From Arctopsyche grandis (taxonomy: Eukaryota; Arthropoda; Insecta; Trichoptera; Hydropsychidae): DNA of 64,000 bases. The stretch spans positions 13,571,501 to 13,635,500 of the forward strand of contig NC_135364.1 of assembly GCF_051622035.1 (NCBI RefSeq). Reading direction: 5' to 3'. Position 1 is the stretch's first letter. Each line of letters opens with the position of its first letter. The translations under genes were made by a program, and so were the position numbers. The notes below the pieces were generated by a model that did not search any database, was not told the origin of the DNA, and saw only the letters and a list, made by a program, of their open reading frames with translations. Positions 1 to 12,252 of this stretch are shown here, in pieces.

Positions 1-3000
1 TTGGTTGGTCAGATGACTGAACAGGTTAATCACATGGGTGTGAGTGGGTTAGGGGTGGTGAAGCTGCACGCAGGTGGGATGACCAATTCCCACAAAATGA
101 CTCAGCAGATACTATCTAGTGGTGTGCAGCAACAAGTGTGTCTCGATCCCCTCACGCTGACTGATGTTGATGTTGGTACCCGCTTATCGACTCATTTTAA
201 GCACTCGTCTATTTGTGTTATAATTTCTTTTTTATTTTTTTAATTTCACTTTTTTTACAAAGCTTGTAGTTCATTTTACTGTATTGTATGTTTATTTTTT
301 ATATAGAATACACAATTGATAAACACAAATAGAAAATGTTAACGCGCGGTCAATGTAAAACGAACTTGCAATTTTTTTTATGCTAGATGATTTTATTGTT
401 TTTTTACGTTTTAGGTTCTATATTATTGTTTTGCATCACGTCTTACGAGACAACGTTCAATGAATTTTATAATAAATATATAATATATGTTCTGAATTTG
501 TACCACGCACTGTAGAATTGCTATGCAATTTTTATTGTTATTATATTATGTTTCCATTTAAAATTAGACGTGTTTAATTTACGTTTGAAAACTTGCACGT
601 TTATAGCATGTTGTAGAAGAATTGAATATGTTTTTGTTTATTCTTTTATGTCAATTATTTATTGGGAAATATAATAATCGAGGCAATGAAGTTATGAATT
701 ACCCTGAGCAACAGAAAAATCACGTTTTTGAATTTACATTTATCGTTCGAATTAGTATGTTTAGATAAAAAAAATACATTGAAATAGAAAACCAATCCGT
801 ATTAATGTGGTGAAATTAAAAACTGACTAAATAAACGCACAACAGCATGTGAAAAAAATGTGCAAATATTTTTTACTTTTCGCTGATGGGTGTGATTTAA
901 CTGTACATTGAGAAAAATACTTTGTATCTTAAAAAAAATTTTTGTGCATTTAACAATCTCGTATTGTGCATCGAATAAAATATTTTGGCATTATAAAGTG
1001 ACCAAAATATGAAACGATCATTCGAAAAAATAGATTTTAGCATTAGAATAGTTACAAAAAGTGGGAACTTTGCAGTCCTCCGCTATTGACAATTGTCAAC
1101 TGTCAAAAGTGTTTACTTTTGTTTACGTATTACGTATGGATATGAAAGATGATGTCAGGTCGTAGAGTCGAAGCCAAGGTCGTAGGTGACGAAGGTCGTA
1201 AGCTGAAGAGTAAAAAAGAAGGAATCCAATAGAGAAAAGCGTTGGTTGTTGTCAGTTCGTATTTTGGTATTCGCGACGTTGCCGATACAGTTCATCTGTC
1301 ATTTTAATACACATTTATATTTTTTTCAATGTTCAAAGCAAAGCTTCTAATGCAATCTGTATCCGTCATTTAGAAATGCACACAAATTTTTTTGTAATGT
1401 ACAGAAACTTTTTTTAATGTACAAAAATTTTTAAATGCACATTTATTTTATAAAATGGACGTTTAAATTGTTCCCATAATTAATTATAAGTATTTCAAAG
1501 TAATAGAAAATCACAATCAATGAAAAAAAACATTTGACTATTGATTCCAATACTCACTTTTTCAAACTTTTTCATTATTGATTAGCTACGATCTGATAAA
1601 TTTTTTTGTTGCTCAGTCTTACCAAATTGAAAAAATCAACGATGTTTGATTTTTTTAGGTCAAAATATTGTTATTATTTTAAAATCATATTATTTTTTCT
1701 ATATCCTGAAACGATTATTTTTGTAGTCAAGTGATATGATTAATCCAGTTCTTAGTATTTCAGTTAATTATTTCTATATTTTTCATGTGCAATGGTATTT
1801 TATTGTTAATATGCCCTTATTTAGGCACTAAAATGATACACTTTCCAGTGCTACTGTAAATTAGTCTTTACATACATATTAGTACATTATTAAGTTGCTT
1901 ATTTTTTTATGTATTATTTTTCTTATATTCCATATACTGAAATTATAAAACTGTTATCTCCATAATCTAAATTATTCAAGATAGATAAATTTTTAAAATA
2001 GATTGAAACGCATATTTATATGAACGAATTTTTGCCGCAGATGTCACAATATGCTCCCGCAGTATTACAAACGATAACAAACCCAGACGGAACAGTATCA
2101 ATTATACAAGTAAGCAATATTTTTCAATAGCTGTCTATTTTGCTGCCATGCTCATGTTAATTTTATTCTAATTTACGTGTTTTTTTGCTTCAGATTCATA
2201 CAAGTGGTGCCGACGGTGTACATACCGTACAAACTCTCGATAACGGAGACGGTAGTACAATGTCCGTTGACTTGAATGCAGTTACCGAAGCGACACTTAA
2301 TCAAGACGGTCAAATTATCCTTACTGGGGAAGACGGTCAAGGTGATTTTTTGATGTTGAATTTGTTTTGAAGCAATTTGTCAGTAAATTTTTTGTTTGGT
2401 TTTTTTTTTTTTTTTGGTATGATGGGTAATTTTTCATCTTTAGGGTATCCGGTTTCAGTTAGTGGGGTAATCACATTACCCGTGTCAGGAGGAATGTATC
2501 AAACAATGGTAGCCAATATTCAGCAAATTCACACTGGTAGTGATGGTGCAGTTTGTGTTACTCCCGTTGTTCAGGTATCACCAAAATTCAATAATGTATT
2601 AAAAGTTACTCAGTCGCACAATGTTGATGGCAATAATTTACTATTGAACATGTACACTCGCACTAAGAAGGTTAAATTAAATTCAACGTAGAGTCAGATT
2701 CAATGTTTTTGCGAAAACCTGTCGAGGTGAATGATTTTATCGTTGATTATATACGGTTCGGGATTATTCCGCAAAAAGCGATCTCGCAAACGTCACTAAA
2801 ATCTCGATGACGGAACATCTGGCACTCGAAAGTTCCATCCATCGAGAGCTACCCACACGAACTATCATACTAACGAGAACTCGAGTTCCAGATTATTCGA
2901 TTTTCGTAGCAACGATTATCGTGCGCGCGATCGCAATGTGCGAAATAATCCGTTTACCATTATATACATACATATATTGTCAATTAAAAAAGATATTTAG

Positions 3001-4627
3001 TTTTCCACATTTCTCGAGTACTGTTCAAATGTTTTGAATTGTGATCTCTTTATATATTTAAAATTTATTATATCATGATGCAAAATTTGTGTCTTTTAAA
3101 TAGTTACCTGTACGTATTATTTCTCCTTTATAAAGTTTATTATTTATTTAATATTATAACGAAACATGCTAGCAGTGGCGGATTTACGCATACTCGGGGA
3201 GGCGCACGCTTCAGGCCCCCGATTGAAAGGTCGGAGGCCCGAATATCTATTCCAATCTGATACGACATCATGAATCAATTTCTGCAGAAAAAAAGCGTTA
3301 GTTGTTTTACTAAATGCATCGCATTTCCAAGAAGATCAATGTTTGCACTTATTTATAGCAGGAATTTTACTTTTATTGTTTGCTCAAAATATCGCTAATA
3401 GGAATAAAAGTCAATGGGGGCGTTTATGCGCGCACGCACGCATTTCCGAAAATGCATTAAGCATGGCTTTCATCTTCTTTCGGTAACCGACAATTTTTTA
3501 AGTCTGCTTACGACGGTTGAAAATTATTTGAATCAATCTAAATTGGACATTCTAGCTTCCAACTACTCGCGGTTTTCACCAAACAGATTTGTTAATACCA
3601 AGTTGCTTATTTTGAATTTTTTATTAACTTTTCTGACAAAGAGGAGGTGGTATAGAACCTGGCCCTGTACATATATTTATATATAGGGCCTTCCAGAAAT
3701 TTGTAAATATATTAGCGAAGTAAATCTGCCACTGCATGCTATTATAGTCAAACGGTGTTTTAACTGCCTTTGGATTTAAAAGTCGATTTTTAGTATGTTA
3801 ATACATACATATGTACATATTATTACTTCAATGTGCCATCCCAATACACATGCTAACTTTATTTAATTGGTCGACTTATAAGTATGTCCTCTTAAATATA
3901 AAAAATGTTTATATTCTTATCAAAAATTGGGTTTAAACATATTTTGGTTTTGTGTACTCTTTCATACAATACAAACCTTTTTCATTGAGGTTTCACTAAA
4001 TCATAAAATCTGCATACAGTTAATTTAATTTAATATGCAAATTGAAACATGTGGGATATTTTTTCTTGTACTTTTTGAATAATATATTTAAAATTATCGA
4101 TTTAATGGTGACATTGATCGGCTCTTTTGGAAAACATGCTAAACCAAAAACTTTGAATGTGCTTTTTGTAAGTTTCGTGTACACATGTATATATGTATAT
4201 ATTACCTATCTACCTATCCAAAATTTTAAAAGTATTTTAAACTTCACATGATATATAATTCATATTTTTATTTTGTTGTTACATTTTCATATTTTATGTC
4301 TGTTTTTACGTTATATATTTAAATAAATATTTATTTTACAATAGTATGTTTTATTTATTTGATCAATTTGAGTATTTGAATATCGTCATTGCGTGTGTAT
4401 TAATCGTTTTGTTTCGTATAATACAGGTGGATTCGAACGGAGACCCAATGGAAACAATCTCAATGGGGCCAGGAATGACTCAGATGATGATCCAAGGTCC
4501 TGCTGGTACAGAACCTCAAGTTTTGCAAGTACTCAGTTTGAAGGATGCTACAGTTTTAACAAAAGCGATGGCTGCTATTGGAGAAGTAAAAGCCGAACAA
4601 TCAGAAACGATTGTTAGTGATCAATGA
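1..4627 (+). CDS. ewg: erect wing / NRF1-type transcription factor, C-terminal exons (5' part outside window)
   Basis: Five exons are readable: 1-135 (from the window edge), 2041-2109, 2194-2341, 2444-2574 and 4427-4627 (stop TGA). All joins keep frame and use GT-AG sites; the first donor (CAA|GTGTGT) is the least certain. The product resembles the C-terminal activation region of NRF1/Ewg: AVTEATLNQDGQIILTGEDG followed by ITLPVSGGMYQTMVANIQQ, then a tail rich in Met and Gln ending in IVSDQ. In the known family an N-terminal DNA-binding/dimerisation domain precedes this region and would lie upstream of the window. Ewg is a nuclear activator needed in insect neurons and muscle. Reading through the 2574 donor gives a different 39-codon tail ending at 2691. 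The likely poly(A) signal AATAAA is at 5279-5284. Confidence in the family is high; in the edge exon, moderate. Confidence 0.85.
702..1622. repeat. Dispersed AT-rich repeat (family F), copy 1, in ewg intron
   Basis: This block shares phrases with 12720-13275: the motif AAATAAACGCA, an ATTAATTATAAGTATTT stretch and GATTCCAATACTCACT. It begins with CCTGAGCAACAGAAAAATCA and ends with TTGTTGCTCAG, so the ends look like inverted repeats, as expected of a degraded DNA transposon. No coding capacity is visible. The remainder of the intron (136-2040) is AT-rich with nothing else recognised. Confidence 0.4.
2755..2958. mobile_element. MULE-like MITE (family C), complete copy 1
   Basis: A 204-bp element with imperfect terminal inverted repeats (GGTTCGGGATTATT... 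and the complement of ...AATAATCCGTTTACC). It is flanked by a perfect 9-bp duplication, ATTATATAC, at 2746-2754 and 2959-2967. A 9-bp duplication with no coding sequence points to a non-autonomous MULE-type element. A second complete copy lies at 47275-47470 in opposite orientation. Confidence 0.75.
3173..3734. mobile_element. Non-autonomous hAT element in ewg intron
   Basis: The ends are CAGTGGCGGATTTA and TAAATCTGCCACTG, a typical hAT start. The flanks are CATGCTAG (3165-3172) and CATGCTAT (3735-3742), an 8-bp duplication with one mismatch. The interior (562 bp in total) has no recognisable transposase. Confidence 0.75.
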
Positions 4628-5278
4628 AAATAATTTAAATTTTTTTCTAGACTAACTTTTAATAATAGTTAAATTGAATGTTACCATTCATGCAAAGGAG
4701 CGAGTTCCTTATTGATTCACATCAGATAAAACTATGGTGAAAAATTACTGTACAACATACGTACGTTTGAAATGTTAATGTGTACTCGGAACTGCGATGG
4801 AGATCTGAACATAATGCATATGTAGCATTCACCGTATCCGTATCTCATGTGAATTGATATTATTTAATTTTGTTTATTTGATGATATACTTTGCCAAGGC
4901 CAACGGATCGATTCGATCGCCGAAAATACATATTTAGTGTGTTTATATATTGTGGATGTAAAAAAAATGTGAAAATATGTTTTGTAAATTTGTGAAATCT
5001 AGTCATAAATTTAATATTTTCGCAACTTAGTTGCGAATCTTATAATTTTTAATGTAATTTTGAAATTTCGGTCTGTACAGTTGTAATAATTTTAAGTATA
5101 CATATTATATTATGATAATTCGTATAAAAATAGTACTCACAGTTAAGTTATTTGTTGATTTCTTTTTAAATTTTTATTTACCAGAAGGGGATCAGACATA
5201 TTTCAGAGTATGGATTTAATTTAGTTAATTTTATTACTCACTTTTACTATATTTTTTTTTTTTGTATGAAGTCGTGGT

Positions 5279-5284
5279 AATAAA
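5279..5284 (+). terminator. Likely poly(A) signal of ewg
   Basis: AATAAA lies about 650 bp after the ewg stop codon in an AT-rich 3' untranslated region (4628 to about 5300). Confidence 0.45.
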
Positions 5285-5350
5285 ACGATTTCTTTTTTTA
5301 TTTTATATTATATATATGTATGAATTTCCTTTGTTGGATTTTATAATGTC

Positions 5351-7430
5351 AATTTTCTTCAACGATTTGCAATAAATTTTCGACTATCAGCATTTAGCGA
5401 GTTTCGAGAGGTTTCGGAAAAAAATTGTCCATTACAATATAATGAAATATATATCTGAATCATTAGTTGAATATTATAGTAGTATATACCGATGTGAGGG
5501 TATTTGTGAACAATGGTGAAGTAACAAGATTTTATTCACATTCCACACAATTTTAAGTAACTTACATATGTAATGCTAATGTTATCCCATAATTTCCAGA
5601 AACAATACTGTATCTGTATATTATATACAACAACATAAACATACATGTATATAAAATGTAACTAATTATTTTTCAGACAGGCCATACTATCTATAGGCAA
5701 AAATATTCAGTTAAATTTAATCTAGGGAATTAGAGAACTCCTGTGACTAATATAATAATATGCATATATATATGTGAATTAATTGGTCATTGCGAATAGG
5801 TCGCAAGAAATTTAGTATGCCAAAGTCTTTTCAGTTTTGCATTTCGCAGTTTTTTTGTAAATATATCACTAAATCTGTTAACATAACCAATTGTATATTT
5901 TTAATAACTTTTTCTTTACTTTTGTAGATAGACAAAGTGAGAACGTAATTTCTTAAAAGGCAATTTTTTATTCTCATTGAGGAAATATTTTAATAGTTTA
6001 TTATAGTTGCACTTTCGTTTATTCTTCCTTTTTTAATGACGTAGTTGCAATTTCTCTGAATAACTATTGATTATTTAAAAGTTTTTTTTTTCTTAGCTTT
6101 GCACTCAAATGTGAAGAAAACGCCGAAATAAAGGCATTCTGACCAGTTAACAAAATACTGTGATATTTTTTTAACAAAATTTATTTCAATATTTTAACAT
6201 TTCCTTTTAACTGTTTGTAAATCTAATTAAAATAAAATAATAATAAAAAAAACACAGAATGTAAAAAAATATACACTGGTACCCGTTTTACGTTTAAATA
6301 TTTGCACTTTAATTTTAAAAAGTACGCACACATACCCAATATTTTATTATTATTTCATACAATAAAAAGCGATTATTTATGATGGTTTTTATTGTTATTT
6401 ATCATAATACAAAATTCACTGTATTGGCCCGAAGTTAAATCAATAAAAATACAAATAGATTGCTTTATATTCAAGTCTCGAATAAACTGTATGTAAATAT
6501 TGATATATGACGAGCAAATTCAAAATATCAAGATTGTCCTATAGTCGGGCCAATATGGTAATTATTTTAAGTGAAACTTCAAAACGAGGTATATAAATCG
6601 CCTTGTACAAATTTGCACGTCTCATATACAATAATTAGCTTTTTAGTTAATAGCTTGAATGGCAATATATTTGTGTGCGCGTGTGTGTGTGTGTGTGTGT
6701 GAATAATTTTCAAACGTTAAAACATACCCAGTTTTAACACCAAGTTAGAATAATGTTAATTAAGCAAGAGTTGAATTGTTCTCAAAAGTTGTATGAATAT
6801 TTAAAAGAAAACATTTCATCGAACTGCATTTTTAAATAATTGAACTAACTTGATTTTATAATAGATTTATACGTATTTCTTTCTTCCGTCAAAGAAAATT
6901 CGTCGGTTCGTACTGAGAAAATTCTGAACGCTTTGCGTGGTCGTTTGGTTACTTCCAGATGTTTTAGATTTTAAAATCGATTAGATTTAAACATATGCAT
7001 TAACTCTTTATCCCAAAAAAAGTAATAACATTAGTTATAATTGTCTGTTAAAATAGTAAATTTTTGTACCTGCAAAATCTTATATGACTGGTAATTATGG
7101 ATGTATTTGAATAGATTTCATTCATTTTTAGCAATATAATTGTAAATATTCGATGTGCAATCATTTTCATCATCATTATGGAGACATTTATATTTTACTA
7201 CAAAAAAATGTGTCGAGTATGTTTGTTTTTTGTATGACGTATTAAATGTTGTGATAAAAAAATTTCTTCTTTAAAATAACTGAAATAGATTGTATATTAG
7301 TTCAATATTTATAATTAAATATTTATTTCAATTATTGAGTCTTTCTAAATTTAATCCCCGTCTCGCTCCTGAAAATATTTCCAACTGATCTCACCTCGGA
7401 AAGAGAAAAAGCACAATCATTTTTGGAACA
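5351..7430. other. Intergenic AT-rich stretch, no gene seen
   Basis: About 2 kb between the converging ewg and COX5A 3' ends. The only distinct feature is a (GT)n microsatellite at about 6671-6701. No exon-like codon pattern was found on either strand. Confidence 0.6.
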
Positions 7431-7538
7431 TATACTTTATTTATTGAATAGCACTCATTTCACAAAGGATATCTTTTCAATTTGAAGAATTTAATATTAA
7501 ATTAATATGTCTACTAAATGTTACAACAAAATAACATT

Positions 7539-8679
7539 TTAAATTTCATCGACGCTCTGCAACGCCAACTCGGGCTTGTCATATCCTAACTCTTCGGGTG
7601 TACTGATTCCGAGTTCGGTGAGAGTGGGCCTGAGTTCTTGGATTATGTATGGGTAAATTTCGTTAGCTCTGTTACCGCATTTGGTGTGGATCGCTTCCAA
7701 GAACCTAGTCGTGAGAGCGTAGTCGTTGACTCGTCGGCAAGCCTTCAGGGCCGCAGCTGCGACAATTGGTTCCGGTACCAAATCCATACGCAAGATATCG
7801 GTCATCGCCTTTCGGACTTCCCATCCGTCAATATCGGTCCTATTGAAGTAAGCGATATACCTGAAATGAAAGTATATTGATTTTATTTTCATTTAAACAT
7901 TAACCCAATTAAAAGATGAACACTGAAAAAGATCAAGATTATAAATTTAGTAACTTATTTTTAATCCTATACTACTTGTTATACTTTTTCATTGGTAAAA
8001 TTGAATCGATATACATTTTTTATCAAAAAAGTACTTTTTTTTTTTAATACTGCATAATTGAAGTTGTGAATTTTGAACAACAGTTACTTTCGCTATTATT
8101 TATTGAAATGAAGCCTGAGAGTTAGTCTTGATATGTGAAATACTGAAAAAATTTCAAAGGATTGGATCCCCGATGGTACTAGCTTATACTGAACAGTTGA
8201 TATAAGAATTTTTCAGAAAGGAATGACTAAGACTGTTATTAATACTACAAATTATGTCATGGAGTATTGAAGGTTCAATTAGAGAATTTTTATAAGGAAT
8301 AATGCAATTTGTGCAACAACGTGAGACATTCAGAAAGGACGTGTAGACAGTCGACACATTTCAAAGACCTGGCAAACTCGTGAATTCGAATCGAGTCGTT
8401 GTAATTGGAATAGTCGTGTGGTTGAAGACGTCCATAGGCCATAAGGCCATTGGGCATTGGGGGGGTGGGTTTGGGAAGATTACGTTCGTTACATAACACG
8501 CGCTCTATAATGGCCAACGCTAGCACTAGCACTAGCACTAGCTCTTACCGGGCGTCCAGTTCTTCGTCGGTCTCCGTGGACGCCGAGGAGTGTCTCACGG
8601 CGACGGCTGCAGGAGCCCCCTTGGCGAGGAAAGCTCGCGCTCCCGCGGTCACGGCCCTACTCACGCTCCACTTCAACAT
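7539..8679 (-). CDS. COX5A: Cytochrome c oxidase subunit 5A, mitochondrial
   Basis: Two coding exons, 8679-8549 and 7860-7539, join in frame (DA-R-YIAYFN) through a 688-bp intron and give about 150 residues, the usual family length. The first 35 residues are rich in Arg, Ala and Ser and lack acidic residues, as in a mitochondrial targeting peptide. The mature part begins around [10 protein letters not shown]. It then matches the family closely: [44 protein letters not shown] and [11 protein letters not shown]. The protein is a nuclear-encoded structural subunit of respiratory complex IV in the inner membrane. A candidate poly(A) signal is at 7436-7441 (complement). The short sequence upstream of 8680 is GC-rich and probably holds the promoter. 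I consider this identification secure. Confidence 0.96.
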
Positions 8680-8860
8680 ATTGACTGACGTCACTCGAAC
8701 AACTGACAGCGAACTGAGACCAACCTCTGCGACTCGCCGACTGGAGTATAGAGGTGGCGATCGATCGCACTTCACCTGCACGCCACCACACGCTAACTCA
8801 AAATACCAATGTATGACGATTTTCGTCATGTCGCTGGAAAATTGGTTTATTTGATTAATT
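8680..8860 (-). promoter_or_regulatory. GC-rich 5' flank of COX5A, probable promoter and 5' UTR
   Basis: Immediately upstream of the COX5A start, base composition rises well above the AT-rich surroundings, with several CpG sites, including two overlapping CGATCG motifs near 8760. No TATA box is obvious. This is inferred from position and composition. Confidence 0.35.
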
Positions 8861-8972
8861 AACTCAAGCCAAAGCTTAGTTCACTCTTTCAGTTAGTTTT
8901 TTATACCAGAAGAAAGATTGTGGATTCAAATCCCAGCCCTAATAAAAAACTATTTAAATTTCTCAATGATTA

Positions 8973-9175
8973 AGGTCTGTTCATACCTATCCAGCACGAC
9001 CCGTATCCCGCAGGTGCTATGCAAGTGCGGATAGTATTCTTTGGTGCATTATATGGACGTATTCATACTCCATTCGCGCATGCGCATTTACGCATTCATG
9101 CGCGTCCATATAGAATGCACCAAAGAATACTATCCTGCAGGATACGGGTCGTACTGGATAGGTATGAACAGACCT
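8973..9175. mobile_element. PIF/Harbinger-type hairpin MITE
   Basis: A 203-bp near-palindrome: AGGTCTGTTCATACC at the left end, its complement at the right end, and the arms continue inward for most of the element. It is flanked by TTA (8970-8972 and 9176-9178), the Harbinger-type duplication. The TGTTCATA core recurs in the ends of the 2.3 kb Harbinger element at 19883-22204, so it may be mobilised by the same machinery. Confidence 0.75.
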
Positions 9176-9324
9176 TTATGAGTACGTCTCACGCTACTGG
9201 TAAAATCTTAATGGTTATCAAATCCAAATCGATCGTCTCTCGTTAGAATTTTTGTCAATATTACTTACATCAGACAACTTTAAACCATTTCAAAAATAAT
9301 ATTGATAATTTTATAAAAGTTAAT

Positions 9325-9420
9325 GCGCTGTCCACACACACGATATCTACTACCGATTTTTCCATATCCAGTTCCCATGTTGAAATATCGGTAGTAGATA
9401 TCGTGTGTGTGGACGGCGCC
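9325..9420. mobile_element. Hairpin MITE (family B), copy 1
   Basis: A 96-bp near-perfect palindrome beginning GCGCTGTCCACACACACG and ending in GGACGGCGCC. It is flanked by AAT at 9322-9324 and 9421-9423. It lies directly next to copy 2, sharing one AAT. Confidence 0.7.
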
Positions 9421-9423
9421 AAT

Positions 9424-9597
9424 GGCTACGTCTTCCCAACCGATATCTACATACACCCGATACACCCGATATTTAGATATTTTTCCATAACCAGTTCTTA
9501 AATAGCAACCACAGGTTGCAATATAGGAACTGGATATAGAAAAATTCCTAAATATCGGGTGTATCGGGTGAAGATTTCGGTAGTGTGGACGTAGCCA
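9424..9597. mobile_element. Hairpin MITE (family B), copy 2
   Basis: A 174-bp element with ends GGCTACGTC and GGACGTAGCC and AAT on both sides (9421-9423, 9598-9600). Its centre, with AACCACAGGTTGCAATA, is shared with the copies at 19280-19420 and 29103-29222. Confidence 0.7.
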
Positions 9598-9657
9598 ATG
9601 AATTTTTGTAATGTAGGGAATCATCACACACGTGCACAACTTATTGTAAGAACACAC

Positions 9658-9880
9658 TCAAAAGTATGGCACGCCACGTATAGGTGAACCCCAGCTGTGA
9701 TCAGCATGTCTTCATGTCTTTGTTAAGTCGTAAAATCTTATTGTTTCGACAAGTTTCTTTTACATTTCTTTAAATATAGGAATCACCGTTATCGATCATT
9801 GTTAAACCTATGTAAATGCAAAGATAAAATATCACTGAAAACACTCCGGGGGGCTATTTTTAAGAAATTCGCGACGGTAT
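9658..9880. repeat. Degraded Harbinger-type MITE (family A) fragment
   Basis: Shares GAATCACCGTTATCGAT and the ATATCACTGAAAACACTCC phrase with the intact family A copies at 32102-32370 and 45486-45799. Its termini are not recognisable. Confidence 0.5.
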
Positions 9881-10176
9881 AAATTAGGCATGCCAATTTT
9901 TTTTTTTTGCAAATGCAAAAATGTCAAATAGACAGTGCCAAAACATAATAAAATTATCAATTCTATTATTTTTTACAAGGTTTATATTAGCTTCATTTTA
10001 ATTGCGCAAATTAAAAATACATATCTGGAATTACTAATCTTGCTTTAGCAATTCGACTTTAGGATATTGATGAAATTATACAATTGGCATCCATGTTTAT
10101 AAGCTGTCATTGTGACAACAGCAAGCATACTTAGACAACATAAGGAATTCGAGATTGATACAAATAAATGCTAATG

Positions 10177-12252
10177 ATGGAGTGTCGACTTTGCCTACGT
10201 CCTATTTTTAATGGATCTTATGTGTCAATTCATGAAAATTCGAACGCATTAGCTAAATCCATTCGAAGCTGTTGTCAACTACAGGCCAGTTTCTTAACCA
10301 GCTCGTGTAATCCACAATAGTACGCCTAATTTATTCACCGAAAGTATATTATGCTTTTTTTCCATTTGTAGGTTGATGAAGGCGATGGATTGCCAGATGC
10401 CATATGTTCGTCGTGTGAATCTAACTTGATGCTATTAATCGATTTCAAACAAATTTGTATTAAAAATGATTCAATGTCAACCAAACGTTTGAATGTTAAA
10501 GTGGAAGAAGTTTTACTTGATGATTTAGTTTGGAACAATGAAGGCTGTGTTCAAAATTCGAGTTTGCATTCAAGTTGTGCAAACGAAACCGGTTTAATAC
10601 GAGTTACAGAAAATATTGATCACCAAAAAAATAAAATAAAAGAAATAAAAGAACTCACATTGCGTACAGAAAATATTGATGGAAAACGTTTAGTGGTAAT
10701 TTTTATAATAAAACTTCTTTAATTTTAAAATACTATTTCATCTAAAATATGTACATAAACAGATTCTATTATGATTTTTTCTTTGTAGATTGACGGAGAA
10801 AAAACACTTTTAAATCAGTGCACAGAGTGTTCAAAAAGCTTTCTATCTCAAAATGCATTAAAGATACATATGAGCCATCACACAGGAAAAAAACTATACA
10901 AATGTGAATTGTGTTCAAAGTTTTTTATAAAAAACTGTGAATTAAAATTACACATGAAACGGCATGACGGTGAAAAACCATTCAAATGCGAGATCTGTTC
11001 AAAATGCTTTGTAAAAAAATGCGAATTGACTTTACATATGAAATATCACACTGGGGAAAAGTCTCACAAATGCGAATTCTGTTCGAAATTATTCGTAAAG
11101 AAAAGTGAATTAATGCAACACCTGAAATTTTACGCCGAAGAAAAGTCATTGAATTGTAAGATCTGCTCAGAACACTTTACAAAAAAATGTGTATTGATTC
11201 TACACATGAAATGTCACGATGATGAAAAACCATTCAAATGTGAAATATGTTCAAAACACTTCACTAGGAAACGCCAACTGACACTACATTTAGAACGTCA
11301 TGAAGGCAACCAAAAGCCTTTCGAGTGTCAAATATGTTCGAAACGTTTTGCTCGACATATCAACTTAGAAATGCATCTGAAACTTCACAGTGGGGAAAAA
11401 CCTTTTAAGTGTGAGTTCTGTTCAAAATGTTTTATAGCAGAAAGCTCTTTGAAATCACACATGAAATATCATCCTGGAGAAACACTACATAAATGCCCAA
11501 TTTGCCCTAGATCTTTTGCGAGAAGCAGCGAATTAACATTGCATTTGAAAAACCACACTGAAGAAAATTCTTTTAAATGTGAAATTTGTTCAAAGTATTT
11601 TGTTCAACGCAGTCATTTAACACAACACATGAAATATCACACTGGATATAAGCCATTTGAATGTAAAATTTGTTCAAAATATTTCACTAAGAATTGTGAA
11701 TTAACATTACATATGAAACGGCATGAAGGTAAAAAACCTTTCAAATGTGAAATTTGCTCACATTGCTTTGTACAAAGTTGCGAATTAGCATTGCATATGA
11801 AATATCACAGTGGAGATAAATCTTTTAAATGTGAATTCTGTTCAAAATCATTTGTAAGGAAAGGTGAATTGATGCAACATATGAAATGCAAAGATGGGGA
11901 AACCTCTTTCGAATGTAAAATCTGCTTACAGTTATTTACAAAAAAATGTGTATTAAATCTGCATAAAAAATGCCACGATGATGAAAAATCTTTTAAATGT
12001 GATATCTGTTCAAAATCCTTTACAAGGAAATTGGAATTAAAATTACATAGAAAGTGTCACGATGGTAATATACCTTTTAAATGTAATATATGTTCACAAT
12101 TATTTGTGAGACGGGGCAACCTAGAACTACATATGAAACGTCACAATGGGGAAAAACCTTTCAAATGTGAAATTTGCTCAAAAAGTTTTATAACAAACCC
12201 TATTTTAAAACAGCATATGAAATGTCACATTGAAGAGACAGTGTTACAGTAA
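10177..12252 (+). CDS. ZAD-domain C2H2 zinc-finger protein A (17 fingers)
   Basis: Three exons, 10177-10284, 10372-10695 and 10789-12252, predict 631 residues. Exon 1 holds the first half of a ZAD domain (MECRLC, C3 and C6); exon 2 completes it (ICSSC, C48 and C51) and carries the linker KVEEVLLDDLVW shared by all three paralogs. Exon 3 encodes 17 tandem C2H2 fingers with family-typical EKPFKCEICSK linkers. Fingers 4 and 13 lack the last His (Tyr and Lys instead). Two in-frame ATGs (10168, 10174) precede the chosen start, which is picked by comparison with gene C. The exon 1 donor is CAG|GCCAGT, not GT. ZAD proteins are insect nuclear DNA-binding factors that dimerise through ZAD; the target here is unknown. 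A likely poly(A) signal is at 12372-12377. Confidence 0.88.

Noticed and set aside
8290-8538. 82-codon open frame in the COX5A intron (minus strand), in frame after the exon 1 donor
   Set aside because: It has no ATG at its start (the first ATG is internal), no splice sites that would join it to COX5A in frame were seen, and it lies in a GC-richer promoter-proximal zone where open frames are longer by chance.
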